The notes: generated from the letters alone by a model not told the origin. Counted from the stretch's first letter, positions 35,701 to 45,846 are shown. The stretch is DNA of 64,000 nt from an uncultured Clostridium sp. (GCA_900538475.1 UPYT01000020.1:1-64000), one strand, 5' to 3'. Program-made: numbers and translations.

Positions 35701-38646
35701 TTATTCTGTCTCATATTTGTTCTTTTCCATTACACTATCTTTCATATTTCGTAATGGTTTCGTTAGTTTCCAGCTAGTTGAAGATATTGCCTGTTCATAT
35801 AATTGCTTATAATCATAAATACCTTTAGGATCAATTTTTGTACTCTTTTTTCCCTTTAAGCAATCCAAAATTTTGCGTAAAGGCTTTGTCATTTTCCAAC
35901 TAGTTGAAGATACTAGTTCATAATATAATTGTTTAAATCTTGCCTGTTCAAAACTATTTAGATCACTACACGCCTCATCGGATATACATGCATTTACTTT
36001 CCTCAGTCTTTCTAATAAATCCCATGTAAAATAATGTTTGAGTACTTCATATCTGTAATTATAAGACGACTTATCTTTATCCAACCAGTTTCCATCGTAG
36101 TGATGATTTGCGATACACATTCCATCAGAAAAATTCACTGTCATCATATTGGCACTGTATATTTTAATATTTCCATCCAAAATCTGCATTTTTCCATTTT
36201 TCACCAAATTTGTTTCTTTACTTAGTATTTCAGTAATTCTCATGGGTATGGTTTTGGGTATATTCTTTACTTCAACGCAAAACTCATCATTTTGGTAACT
36301 AGTCATTATTTTATATATAAGATTATGATGTGGTACAGCTCCAATAATTCCAGCATGAATGAAAATAGGCGTTTCAAATGCAAAAAAAGCATTTTGATAT
36401 AAACATGGTTCCAGTGGTTTCATTAATTCCATGTCCGTATCTAAATAAACCCCTCCCATTTCATATAATACTTTTAAACGAAAATAATCAGATACAAATG
36501 CCCACTTTTTATCCTCATATGCTTTTTCTACATACTTATTTTCATTAATATCACAATTATCTTCATTCCATTCAATAATCTCGAAATCAGGCGCATACTT
36601 TTTCCACGATTCTATACACATTAAGATCAAGTCACTTTTAGGGCCTTTTCCAAACCAGCAATAGTGTATTATCTTAGGAATCTTATCCAGTTTTTCAAAA
36701 TTTAATAAATCTCCATTCTCAATAGCTTCTTCTATATAATCATTGTTTTCAAATTCACTTTTATGCAACAGATAATAGTCCTGGCTATATTTAGTAAATC
36801 CATCCAAAAAATTAGTACTGAAGAAATTAAGACTCCAATATACCGCATATTGAATTTCTTTTTTTAATAGAGGATTTGTTTCATTTAAAATTCTATTCCA
36901 GCAGTCATATACCCCCTTTAATCTCTCATCCCCTGACTTAATAGAAGTAATAGAACCGCTTCTTTGCCTGTAATAATATAATCCTTGATTTAAATATGCT
37001 ATCTTATTTGCATTTGTTAACCAAATTGGAATTGTTGCCAAATCTTCGTAAAATCCCTCAGGAAACTGAATTTTTTTTATTAACTCTATATCAAAAAGTT
37101 TCGTGACCGCATTCACAACACCATATTTTGTTGACTGCTTAATAATTTCAAATCTATCACTCTTTTTAGGCAAACTGTGAACGTATTCTTTTCTTCCATC
37201 TTCCCAAAATGCAATATAGTCACAGATAACACAATCCGCTTTTTCTTTCGAAGCAAATTTATATAACTTTTCAAACATTTTCAAATCGACAAGATCATCA
37301 GAATCTACAAATCCTACATATCTTCCTCTCGCTTTCTGTATACCATAATTTCTAGCCATTCCAAGACCTGAATTCGGTATTGAAAATGCTCGAATCTTAT
37401 CAGAAAACCTATATACATAATCATCAATAATCTCTTGGGAGCGATCTGTAGAACCATCATTAACAATAATAATTTCTATATCCTCTAATGATTGTTCAAC
37501 CAATGTGTCAAGACATTCTGTCAAGTACTCTTCCATATTATATACTGGAACTACTATAGACACTTTAGGATTTTCTTCATAAATATTAGGCTGCATTTGT
37601 TTTTCGTCCATCTCCTCCGACTCATCAAACAACTCAATCAGCTGTTTCCTTACACTATCGTTATCATATTTATAGTTTTTTAAATACTCTTTTTTCTGTT
37701 CATACTCAGATGAATTCTCTATAATTTCTTCCAGTTGATTTATAATAGCAAAAATATTATTATCAATTATCCAGCCACCCTGTGTATCAAAAATCTCATC
37801 TACCCCTGTAGATTTTGTTGCTAATACCGGAGTTCCTGATAACATTCCCTCAATTACCGTCAGACCAAATCCCTCATATTCTGACAAAAGCCCTACAATA
37901 TCTGCATGTCTCATATATGCATATGGATTTTCTCTATAGCCTAAAAATTTCACATTATCAAGATGATACTTCTTACAACGCTCTTTTAATTCTTCATACT
38001 GATAGCCTTTTCCTAAAAAGAACCAATTTATTTTTTCTTTCTCTTTTAAAATCTTTGCTATATCAATTGCTCTATTGTATGCCTTTTGTGGTTCCAATCT
38101 CCCAACTAACAATACATTTAATTCATACGGGTTTTTATTAAATATTTCTTCGTCTATATTTTCTAATGATTTTTCTTTTATCTCTTTTTCTTCTACCAGA
38201 TTATATACGGTTTTACATTTTTTTTCATACTCCGGAAATATGTCAACAAAACCATTTTTTGCCCCCTCAGAAACAAATACAAACCGGTCAAAATTTTTAT
38301 ATATTTCCCTTTCCTTTTCCAGATCAAGATTAACTTTCTCTGCCCAATATTTGTAATCAATATGAATCCATTGTATTTTTTTTATCTTTGTTAACTGGGA
38401 TACCTTTTCTTTAAATTGAGAATTTTCAAATGGTACTATTACATAGTCAAATGCTTTATAATCTTCTTTTTCAAGAATTTCTACCCTTTTATTCAAATAC
38501 CTTAATGTTTCTTTATTTACTTTTACAGGAGAAAAAATTGACACTTTTATATCATTTTCACACCAGGTATTTGCTATATTAAATGTAACAAAATGCGCAC
38601 CACCCCTGTAATTAATATCATCCATTACAATCAGTACTTTTTTCAT
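35701..38646 (-). CDS. Three-domain glycosyltransferase (GT4 + GT2 + GT32)
   Basis: A 981-residue cytoplasmic protein. Residues 1-340 form a GT4 domain (MKKVLIVMDDINYRGGAHFV, LEPQKAYNRAIDIAK, EYEGFGLTVIEGM). Residues 365-640 form a GT2 domain (PKVSIVVPVYNMEEYLTECL, VNDGSTDRSQEI, GFVDSDD). Residues 690-900 form a GT32 domain (IPKIIHYCWFGKGPKSDLIL, GGVYLDTDMELMKPL with DxD). The C terminus has two copies of the motif SSTSWK(M/L)TKPLR. One protein could thus add up to three sugars in order. It belongs to the minus-strand capsule operon. Confidence 0.9.
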   Translation of the reverse strand: MKKVLIVMDDINYRGGAHFVTFNIANTWCENDIKVSIFSPVKVNKETLRYLNKRVEILEKEDYKAFDYVIVPFENSQFKEKVSQLTKIKKIQWIHIDYKYWAEKVNLDLEKEREIYKNFDRFVFVSEGAKNGFVDIFPEYEKKCKTVYNLVEEKEIKEKSLENIDEEIFNKNPYELNVLLVGRLEPQKAYNRAIDIAKILKEKEKINWFFLGKGYQYEELKERCKKYHLDNVKFLGYRENPYAYMRHADIVGLLSEYEGFGLTVIEGMLSGTPVLATKSTGVDEIFDTQGGWIIDNNIFAIINQLEEIIENSSEYEQKKEYLKNYKYDNDSVRKQLIELFDESEEMDEKQMQPNIYEENPKVSIVVPVYNMEEYLTECLDTLVEQSLEDIEIIIVNDGSTDRSQEIIDDYVYRFSDKIRAFSIPNSGLGMARNYGIQKARGRYVGFVDSDDLVDLKMFEKLYKFASKEKADCVICDYIAFWEDGRKEYVHSLPKKSDRFEIIKQSTKYGVVNAVTKLFDIELIKKIQFPEGFYEDLATIPIWLTNANKIAYLNQGLYYYRQRSGSITSIKSGDERLKGVYDCWNRILNETNPLLKKEIQYAVYWSLNFFSTNFLDGFTKYSQDYYLLHKSEFENNDYIEEAIENGDLLNFEKLDKIPKIIHYCWFGKGPKSDLILMCIESWKKYAPDFEIIEWNEDNCDINENKYVEKAYEDKKWAFVSDYFRLKVLYEMGGVYLDTDMELMKPLEPCLYQNAFFAFETPIFIHAGIIGAVPHHNLIYKIMTSYQNDEFCVEVKNIPKTIPMRITEILSKETNLVKNGKMQILDGNIKIYSANMMTVNFSDGMCIANHHYDGNWLDKDKSSYNYRYEVLKHYFTWDLLERLRKVNACISDEACSDLNSFEQARFKQLYYELVSSTSWKMTKPLRKILDCLKGKKSTKIDPKGIYDYKQLYEQAISSTSWKLTKPLRNMKDSVMEKNKYETE

Positions 38647-38668
38647 TTTCCCTCCTACCTTTCATTTT

Positions 38669-39412
38669 TTACCGGGAATTTTTCTTATTGTATAGTTTAT
38701 CTATAATACTAATACCCATATACAATATACCGTATATAAGTAACCATGCTGCTCCAAATGATAGTATTTGCCAACCAATATTAGTAGTTCTAGGAACTTC
38801 TATAGAATACACTACGTTATCTCCATCTTTATCATACAAATCTATAGTCTCATTAACCCCATTAGTACTATCGACACCAACAATTCCAGACCACTCATGT
38901 TTAATAAATCCAATTTGTATAACTCTCGCTTTTCTAAAAGAAAACTCTAAAAAGGACTCTCTATCTTTTGGAACTGCATATAAATATTCCGTGTTCTTAT
39001 CATAAGTCCACACATCATCATGCCAGACTGTACTTAAATCCACATTTTCATCATCTGCAGTTATTTCCGAAATCCAGATTTCTGTCCCTTGCGAATTTTC
39101 ATTTTTCTCTCCTGTAGCAGTAATATGAATAGTAATTTCATCTTGCGGGAATGTTATTAACATATTGTCTTTACAAATCCAAGATATACAACCAGATGCA
39201 AAAATCAGCAATATTATCATACCAATACTATATGTTTTTTTCATTCTAAAAATCAAATGAATAATAACTGACAACATAAGGATAAAATATAAAAACACAA
39301 ATAGAAATTGCCCTTTTCCCTCAATATAATTATTTGCCAAAAATATTTCTGCTCCATAAAAGGCAAGAAACATAACTATAAAAATATTCACTATAGATTT
39401 TAGTTGTCTCAT
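38669..39412 (-). CDS. Membrane protein sharing the extracellular domain of the LtaS-like enzyme
   Basis: A 247-residue protein with three N-terminal helices, an extracellular part (residues 85-205) and a C-terminal helix. The extracellular part resembles the N-terminal domain of the enzyme at 33053-35605: ITIHITATGE/TTIYLTGGVE, KHEWSGIVGV/KHDWSGGLGI and DKDGDNVVYSIEVP/DQTGSVVYDVKN align in the same order. It has no catalytic domain. It may bind glycan or partner with the transferase. It lies inside the operon, 22 bp before the three-domain glycosyltransferase. I do not recognise a named family. Confidence 0.75.
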   Translation of the reverse strand: MRQLKSIVNIFIVMFLAFYGAEIFLANNYIEGKGQFLFVFLYFILMLSVIIHLIFRMKKTYSIGMIILLIFASGCISWICKDNMLITFPQDEITIHITATGEKNENSQGTEIWISEITADDENVDLSTVWHDDVWTYDKNTEYLYAVPKDRESFLEFSFRKARVIQIGFIKHEWSGIVGVDSTNGVNETIDLYDKDGDNVVYSIEVPRTTNIGWQILSFGAAWLLIYGILYMGISIIDKLYNKKNSR

Positions 39413-39436
39413 TAATTCACCATCTTTCCACCTATA

Positions 39437-40603
39437 CTATTTAATCAACTTTTCAATTTTTTCTAATGATTCAAGATTATGAGTTTTATATTCCATTCCA
39501 AACTGCGTTTTATTAGTCTTTTGTAATAATTCCAACTCTGGAAGGTTTAACGGCGAATATAACTCACTATTCTCATATCTACTTATTTGCTCCGCTATAC
39601 CACCGACTCTCGGTGCAATCACTCCAATCCCCAACACCATAGCCTCATCTATCGTAACTGGAGTTCCTTCATACTTAGAAACCAATACTAGTGTATCGCA
39701 CTTAGACATCACTGGATACGGATTATTTAAATGCCCCAAAAACTGAACCTGATTCTCCACGTCCAGTTCCCGACTTCTCTTTTCCATTTCTATTCGCTGA
39801 GGACCGTCTCCAATAATATACCACATAAACGATATATTTCTTTTCTTTAACTGGCTTGCCAGTTCCAATACCTTGTCTATTCGTTTTTCTCTATCAATTC
39901 TAGCTACAGTCACCAGATTAAGGTTTTCTGGATTTATCATCACCGGGCAGATTTCTGCAGCCAATTTAATAACCCGATCTCCGTCAATCAAATTAGGGAT
40001 AACTACTATCTTATTTGCCAGTTCAGGAAATTTTTCTGCCATTCCCTTTCTGCAATGTTCAGACAGAACCACAATATAATCAAATTTAGAATAAATAAAA
40101 GAATCTTTTTTAGTAACTGCCCTACTCCATTCAGAAAACTGACTCCATCGGGCATAATCTGTATGAATCCATTGAATCTTTTTTGGATGACTCAATTCTG
40201 AGACCAATCTCCGTAATTTTGAAGCCTCACTAACAACTATAACTGTATCAAACTGCTCCATGAGCGGTTTCAACTTTTTCTTAATCTGCCACTCAAAATA
40301 AGCATCCCCAAAGCCACAGCGAAGACTAATTGCGTACAATATACGAGAAATTTTTTGTAAAACAGAATAATTTTTGCTTTGTAATGCCTGTTTAAACGAA
40401 GCTGCATAAATTTCTGTGATTCCCCAAATGTACGGCTCCAACACATGAGCATCCCCCAAAAAATCCAAGGACTCCTTTGGCCTAGCCAATGACAAAAGGT
40501 AGATATCATACTCCTGTTGCAGTTGTTTCATCTGCAGTAGCGTAACAGCTTTTGCACCGCTATTATAGTTGATATCATCAATAATATATAACAATTTCTT
40601 CAT
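39437..40603 (-). CDS. Glycosyltransferase family 4
   Basis: The protein of about 388 residues begins MKKLLYIIDDINYNSGAKAV, close to the start of the GT4 domain of the three-domain enzyme, and has the donor-binding motifs LVTVARIDREKRIDKVLELAS (shown as VARIDREKRIDKVLELAS) and LVSKYEGTPVTIDEAM. I chose the ATG at 40603, 4 bp after the stop of the preceding gene and behind GGAGAG; the ATG at 40630 lies inside that gene. It is part of the capsule operon; donor and acceptor are unknown. Confidence 0.88.
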   Translation of the reverse strand: MKKLLYIIDDINYNSGAKAVTLLQMKQLQQEYDIYLLSLARPKESLDFLGDAHVLEPYIWGITEIYAASFKQALQSKNYSVLQKISRILYAISLRCGFGDAYFEWQIKKKLKPLMEQFDTVIVVSEASKLRRLVSELSHPKKIQWIHTDYARWSQFSEWSRAVTKKDSFIYSKFDYIVVLSEHCRKGMAEKFPELANKIVVIPNLIDGDRVIKLAAEICPVMINPENLNLVTVARIDREKRIDKVLELASQLKKRNISFMWYIIGDGPQRIEMEKRSRELDVENQVQFLGHLNNPYPVMSKCDTLVLVSKYEGTPVTIDEAMVLGIGVIAPRVGGIAEQISRYENSELYSPLNLPELELLQKTNKTQFGMEYKTHNLESLEKIEKLIK

Positions 40604-40607
40604 ATAC

Positions 40608-41744
40608 TTATCTCTCCAACAGATCTTCAAACTCCAATATTCCCAAATTTTGAGTATTATCCAATATCAAATTTTTCTTAATCTTATTTTGAAGTTCCAA
40701 ATCGTTTAAAAACTCCTCAATCTCCTCTGCAATTTCCTCAACTTGAAATGATGTAATAATTCCTGTTTCTCCATTAACAATCTGCTCCTGTGCCCCAGAA
40801 GTATTCGTTGCAATCACCGGAACTCCCAGTAATTTAGCCTCAGATATAACAAGTGACCACGACTCATGATCAGACAATACCATAACAGCCTTTGCCCGTT
40901 TCATATATTTATATGGATTATCATCTGCACCGCACAAAATAAAATCATCCTTTAATTGATACTTCTCTAAAAGCTCAGATACTTCTCCATATACATTTTT
41001 ATCTACCGTAGAGCCAATACAAATCCATTTAATCGGAATTTTTTTCTTCTTCAAAATCCTCATAACTTCGATTTGTCTTGGATAATTCTTCTCTACTCTC
41101 AGATTTCCAACACTTAATAAAAAGGAATCGTTCGCCTGAGGTAAAGTAACATCTTCTGCAGCGCGAGATAAAATATTTTGCCTATTTAGAATATTATGTA
41201 CAACTATAGATTTTTCTGTCATCTGAGGACAACGATGAATGGAACTCTGCCGCGATTTCTCAGAAGCGAAGATATATCCCGTAATTCTTGAATCATATTT
41301 CACCAGTTCTTCTTTGTTTACAAAATCTGCTTTGTCTAAATCAATATGAATCCACACATATTTTTTCACAGCATTTACTTTTTTTACCAAAAAGGCTGGT
41401 GACAGCCATTCTCCAAAAGAAATCGCCACATCATATTTTCGATTCTTTACAAAATCGACTGCTGATTTAACATAGGTCTCGGTATGAAAAAGGCGGCGGT
41501 ATATTTTTCCGGCCAACTGCTCTAACTTTACTCCATTCCCCCGATTCTTTACTGCATCAAAAACATGGATCCACTCCGGCACTTCCCCCATAAGAGAAGT
41601 TGCATCCTGGTATTCTATTTGATTTAGTACCAAAAAATCCACTTCATATTTCTGTGAATCCAGACAATGGAACAGATTCAGCAAAGATGTTTCTGCTCCA
41701 CCTTTATAAAACTGTGTAATTACAAATAAAATTTTTTTCTTCAT
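40608..41744 (-). CDS. Glycosyltransferase family 4
   Basis: A 378-residue GT4-type enzyme with FVITQFYKGGAETSLLNLFH at the N terminus, a donor domain with SVGNLRVEKNYPRQIEVMRI, and the EX7E element LSDHESWSLVISEAKLLGVP. It starts 10 bp after the ABC ATPase gene stop. It belongs to the same transcript as the exporter and neighbouring transferases. The sugar specificity cannot be read from sequence. Confidence 0.88.
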   Translation of the reverse strand: MKKKILFVITQFYKGGAETSLLNLFHCLDSQKYEVDFLVLNQIEYQDATSLMGEVPEWIHVFDAVKNRGNGVKLEQLAGKIYRRLFHTETYVKSAVDFVKNRKYDVAISFGEWLSPAFLVKKVNAVKKYVWIHIDLDKADFVNKEELVKYDSRITGYIFASEKSRQSSIHRCPQMTEKSIVVHNILNRQNILSRAAEDVTLPQANDSFLLSVGNLRVEKNYPRQIEVMRILKKKKIPIKWICIGSTVDKNVYGEVSELLEKYQLKDDFILCGADDNPYKYMKRAKAVMVLSDHESWSLVISEAKLLGVPVIATNTSGAQEQIVNGETGIITSFQVEEIAEEIEEFLNDLELQNKIKKNLILDNTQNLGILEFEDLLER

Positions 41745-41754
41745 CTATACTCTC

Positions 41755-42486
41755 TTATATTTTTTCATACGCAGAACATACTGTCTCAGTATCTCCAAAC
41801 ATCACTACCTCACCATGATCCAACCACAATACCTTATTACAGATATCTCTCACCTGGTTGACAGAATGGGAAACAAACAGTACTGTCGTTCCCGAATTGA
41901 TAATCTCTTTCGTTCTGGCAAAGCTCTTTTCCTGAAACTTAAAATCACCTACCGCTAATACCTCATCTAGTATAAGAATATCCGGAATATTCATAGTAGC
42001 AATTGCAAACCCCAGACGCGCCTTCATTCCTGATGAAAAATTCTTTAAAGCTGTGTTTGTAAATCCTTCCAATTCTGCAAATTTAATAATATCATCATAT
42101 CTGGACATCATATATTCTTTTGAATATCCTAAAATAGAACCATTTAATAAAATATTTTCTTCTGCTGATAAATCATCATCAAAACCAGCGCCAAGCTCAA
42201 TTAATGGGGCTATACTTCCCATGGTTGCTACGTGACCTTTTGTTGGCTTTAGTACTCCTGCAATTACTTTTAAGAGAGTACTCTTACCTGAGCCATTTAA
42301 TCCGACAATTCCTAATGAGTCTCCTTTTTTTAATTCAAAAGATACATTTTTCAAAGCCCAAAATTCATGAAACATCAGTTCATGTTTTAACATTTTTATG
42401 ATGTATTCTTTAATATTGTCAACTTTTTCCTGACTCATATTAAACATCATCGATACATCTTCTACTTTTACAACCGTGTTCTCCAT
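41755..42486 (-). CDS. Polysaccharide/teichoic acid ABC exporter ATPase
   Basis: The 243-residue protein has Walker A GLNGSGKST, signature FSSGMKARLGFAIA and Walker B DILILDEVLAVGD, the typical set for Wzt/TagH exporters. It lacks the C-terminal carbohydrate-binding domain of long Wzt proteins, so export is probably not gated by a terminal sugar cap. It is encoded 11 bp after the permease. Presence of this exporter and no Wzx flippase in the window point to ABC-dependent export of a complete lipid-linked chain. Confidence 0.93.
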   Translation of the reverse strand: MENTVVKVEDVSMMFNMSQEKVDNIKEYIIKMLKHELMFHEFWALKNVSFELKKGDSLGIVGLNGSGKSTLLKVIAGVLKPTKGHVATMGSIAPLIELGAGFDDDLSAEENILLNGSILGYSKEYMMSRYDDIIKFAELEGFTNTALKNFSSGMKARLGFAIATMNIPDILILDEVLAVGDFKFQEKSFARTKEIINSGTTVLFVSHSVNQVRDICNKVLWLDHGEVVMFGDTETVCSAYEKI

Positions 42487-42497
42487 CTCAGTTCCTC

Positions 42498-43292
42498 TTA
42501 GATATATAAAATAAAGTTATCCTGTTTTTTATAAAAAACAAACATTCCGATTATTACCATTATAACTCCCATCATTAAACAAACCAAATTTTCCTTTAAA
42601 CTCGGAAAAGTGCCATGTAAAATCAAATTTCTCATATAGTCAATATAATGATATAATGGATTTAGCTGCATTAATTTTCTTGCAAAATCTGGCAAAATCT
42701 CAATGGGATAAAATACAGGAGTAAAATAGTTCCATGCAATTAACAATACAGAATAAAAATATGCGATATCTCTAAAATAAACGGTTACTGCAGATAGCAA
42801 TAATCCCAAACCCACAGAAAACAAAAATGCATAGGCAATTGGAATCGGCAGCAATAACAGTGTCGGCAAAAATGGTACTCTTAATATAATCATGACCAAA
42901 AACATTGCTATCAATGAGAATATTAAATTCACTAATGCTGATCCCGCCTTAGATAATGGAAATAAGTATTTGGGAATATATACTTTCTTTAACAACGGTG
43001 CATTACCAATAATTGCATAGGTACAGTTATTAGTAATCTCAGAATTCAACGTAAAAATAAGGTTTCCAGCCAAAAAATAAATGGGAAAATTCTCAATTGT
43101 TGATTTAAATAACGTAGAAAATACAATTGTCATAACAATCATCATTAATAACGGGTTCAATACCGTCCACAGCATACCTAAAAAAGACTTTCTGTATCTC
43201 ACTTTTATATCTCTGGATACCAGATTATACAGTAAATCTTTATATTGAAAAAACACATCCAATCTTACTTTTAAACCTTTTAATGTATTCAT
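42498..43292 (-). CDS. Polysaccharide/teichoic acid ABC exporter permease
   Basis: A 264-residue ABC-2 permease with six helices and the family motif SRDIKVRYRKSFLGMLWTVL near the N terminus, as in Wzm/TagG. It overlaps the upstream glycosyltransferase gene by 4 bp and is followed by its ATPase. Together they move a lipid-linked glycan to the outer face of the membrane. Confidence 0.93.
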   Translation of the reverse strand: MNTLKGLKVRLDVFFQYKDLLYNLVSRDIKVRYRKSFLGMLWTVLNPLLMMIVMTIVFSTLFKSTIENFPIYFLAGNLIFTLNSEITNNCTYAIIGNAPLLKKVYIPKYLFPLSKAGSALVNLIFSLIAMFLVMIILRVPFLPTLLLLPIPIAYAFLFSVGLGLLLSAVTVYFRDIAYFYSVLLIAWNYFTPVFYPIEILPDFARKLMQLNPLYHYIDYMRNLILHGTFPSLKENLVCLMMGVIMVIIGMFVFYKKQDNFILYI

Positions 43293-44344
43293 ATGCTTTC
43301 TATTTCCTCTTGATAAATTACTCGTAGTTGCCTAATATATTCTTCTGGAGTTATAAATCCCTCAGCTCTTTCCAAAGCTCTTTCCTGCCACTTTTGATAT
43401 TCCTGCTCATCATTCAAAAGAAGCAAAATTTTCTTAATAAAATCTGTTTCATCCGCACATAATTCTATTGCATTTTCTCCAAATATTTCTGTAACGCCTC
43501 CTGTCCTTGTTGAGAGAACTGGAACGCCCAAAATATTGGCTTCTGCTGCAACCAATCCATATCCTTCCCATAAAGATGTAACACATAAAAGCTTTGATTT
43601 TTTCATAAACTGGTAGGGGTTTTTCTGAAATCCAAGAAGTTCTATATTATCCTGCAGATTGTTCATCTTAATCAGAGCCTTACATTCTTCCTCTAACTCC
43701 CCTGCTCCCACCATAGCACATCGAACAGGTTTTCCTGTCTCCGTTAGTCTCCGCACAATTTCAATAAATGTCTGTGGAGACTTTTGCTCTGCAAATCTCC
43801 CCACAAACAAAATATCATATTGCTTTCTTTTCTCATTTTCTCCCATAGACAAGATATACTCCTTATCAATAGGATTTCCTATCATCTGCATTTTATTTTT
43901 TAAAATGTCAGAAAACACAAGATTTTGATAGGCCCGCTGAGATACTGCTAAAATCTTTTCAATTCTTTTTCCTAAAACAGCAAAAATAATTGTTTTTAAA
44001 TCCCATTTTCTGGCCCATGGTGGATCGTAGTGTAAGTGAGAAATCACACGATAATTTCCACATAATAAACTCATCACTGTCGCTGAAAAATCGTGAGCAT
44101 GTATTATATCAGGTTGAATTCTATTTAACGCGTTCTTTAAATTTCGTCTGTTAAATTTTTCCAATAATATAAAGGGAATTTTTTCTTCCTCTAGCTTTTC
44201 CCTAATTGGTCCCTCTGTAGCAATATATACAAATTCATATTCCTCTTGAAGTCCCTTTATAATAGTCAAAGCTACGTTTTCAGCACCAGAATAAATTGAT
44301 GATTTCAATACATGTGCAATTCTTCTTTTCTTTTTTCTATCCAT
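43289..44344 (-). CDS. Glycosyltransferase family 4
   Basis: About 351 residues, with the acceptor side IAHVLKSSIYSGAENVALTI and the GT4 donor motifs ILFVGRFAEQKSPQTFIEIV and VTSLWEGYGLVAAEANILGVP (shown as TSLWEGYGLVAAEANILG). I prefer the ATG at 44344, where the protein begins MDRKKKRRIAHV; an ATG at 44359 adds five residues. It overlaps the priming transferase gene by 8 bp and the exporter permease by 4 bp, so it is probably an early transferase in chain assembly. Confidence 0.87.
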   Translation of the reverse strand: MDRKKKRRIAHVLKSSIYSGAENVALTIIKGLQEEYEFVYIATEGPIREKLEEEKIPFILLEKFNRRNLKNALNRIQPDIIHAHDFSATVMSLLCGNYRVISHLHYDPPWARKWDLKTIIFAVLGKRIEKILAVSQRAYQNLVFSDILKNKMQMIGNPIDKEYILSMGENEKRKQYDILFVGRFAEQKSPQTFIEIVRRLTETGKPVRCAMVGAGELEEECKALIKMNNLQDNIELLGFQKNPYQFMKKSKLLCVTSLWEGYGLVAAEANILGVPVLSTRTGGVTEIFGENAIELCADETDFIKKILLLLNDEQEYQKWQERALERAEGFITPEEYIRQLRVIYQEEIESI

Positions 44345-45734
44345 CTTTTCTTCTATCATACTGATTCCTATCTGAAATTTCTGATTCTATACTTACGCCT
44401 TCTGTACTTTCTTTCAAAAACATAATTTTTGGTGTCATAAGAATCAGCTTCAAATCCAGCATTAATGAATATTTTCTAATATACATCAAATCCAATTTCA
44501 GTTTATCATAAGAATTCGTGTTATATTTTCCATAAACCTGAGCAAATCCCGTAAGTCCTGCTTTCACTTTTAATCGATATCGAAATTCAGGAATCTCTCG
44601 TTCTATTTCAGCTGCTAACTCTGGACGTTCCGGGCGTGGACCTACTAATGACATTTCACCCTTCAAAATATTTAGTATTTGAGGTAATTCATCCATACGA
44701 GTTGCCCGTAATATTTTTCCTATTGGCAAAATCCTCGGATCCTGTTCTGACGCTAAGACTGGTCCTGACATTTTCTCTGCATCTACAACCATAGTACGAA
44801 ACTTATAAATCATAAAATGCTTTCCATCTTTTGTCAGCCGTTCTTGCTTATAAAAAACAGGTCCCCTATCGGTACATTTAATTCCAACAGCTGCCAGCAC
44901 AAATATAGGAGAAAACACAAGAAGCATCAATGTAGCAATAAGCAAATCCTCTGCCCGCTTCATCCATTCCTGCTCCACACTAAGCCCCATATTTCTCGAC
45001 AACAAAAGTGGTGTATCAAAAAGATTCAGCTCATCCGAACTGCGCAGCAGTACATCGGATATTTTCGGCACACTGTAGCTGCGGATTCCGGAAATATAAC
45101 AGTATTTCAGCAGAAGATTTCTCTCATGTGAAGGCATATCGCCAATCACCACTGCATCATACAGTTCCATTTTCTTTTTGATTGTTTCCAGATTCTTTTT
45201 ATAGGAAACAACCTCGCAGATCTGATATTTATCTTCCCGTGCATTGATTTTATCCATCAAATGATAATCCTTCCGATCTCCCTCAATAAAAAGCATTCTC
45301 CGGGGCGGAAACATATTCCGGTAAATCATCTGAAATATCATTGTCCAGACTACAATAAATATAAGCTCAAGGCCTGTCATAGGAAGCAGATATGCCGGAT
45401 TTACCAGTCTTCGGTCAATGACTGCCACCTGAAGATAGGTCACAAGATTCGTAAACAATACCGCCATAATCTGTGAATAGATCAGGTTTCCATTTTTCAG
45501 ATATCCAATTTTAAATCCACCGTATGTATTCATGAAAAAGACCAGAAGAATTCCATATATCAGAATCATCATCCAGTTTCCACGGCGATAAAACGGCATC
45601 TGCAAAATTGCCTTATTATAATAACCGCTCCAGGCTACAGCATACAGCATACAAAGTCCCAGCAGCATCACAGCAGCAAAACTCAGCTTAATCAGTCGCT
45701 TATACCGCTCTCTTGTTTTTCTGTTTCTCTTCAT
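44337..45734 (-). CDS. Priming sugar-phosphate transferase (WbaP/CpsE-like)
   Basis: A 465-residue polyisoprenyl-phosphate hexose-1-phosphate transferase. There are four N-terminal helices, a central nucleotide-sugar-like domain, a fifth helix (DLLIATLMLLVFSPIFVLAA) and the catalytic C-terminal domain with YKFRTMVVDAE, RATRMDELPQILNILKGEMS and LVGPRPERPEL. It puts the first sugar phosphate on undecaprenyl phosphate. As first gene of the operon it sits behind a 180-nt leader with an attenuator-like hairpin. Confidence 0.95.
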   Translation of the reverse strand: MKRNRKTRERYKRLIKLSFAAVMLLGLCMLYAVAWSGYYNKAILQMPFYRRGNWMMILIYGILLVFFMNTYGGFKIGYLKNGNLIYSQIMAVLFTNLVTYLQVAVIDRRLVNPAYLLPMTGLELIFIVVWTMIFQMIYRNMFPPRRMLFIEGDRKDYHLMDKINAREDKYQICEVVSYKKNLETIKKKMELYDAVVIGDMPSHERNLLLKYCYISGIRSYSVPKISDVLLRSSDELNLFDTPLLLSRNMGLSVEQEWMKRAEDLLIATLMLLVFSPIFVLAAVGIKCTDRGPVFYKQERLTKDGKHFMIYKFRTMVVDAEKMSGPVLASEQDPRILPIGKILRATRMDELPQILNILKGEMSLVGPRPERPELAAEIEREIPEFRYRLKVKAGLTGFAQVYGKYNTNSYDKLKLDLMYIRKYSLMLDLKLILMTPKIMFLKESTEGVSIESEISDRNQYDRRKDG

Positions 45735-45846
45735 TTATATTCACTCAATTCCTTATATCTCTGTAACGATTCAGCTGTCTTTCTCTTAAATGGACTATCC
45801 GGCAGGGAAATTCGTCATTCAAAACAGCCATCCTTCTCTATAGAAA

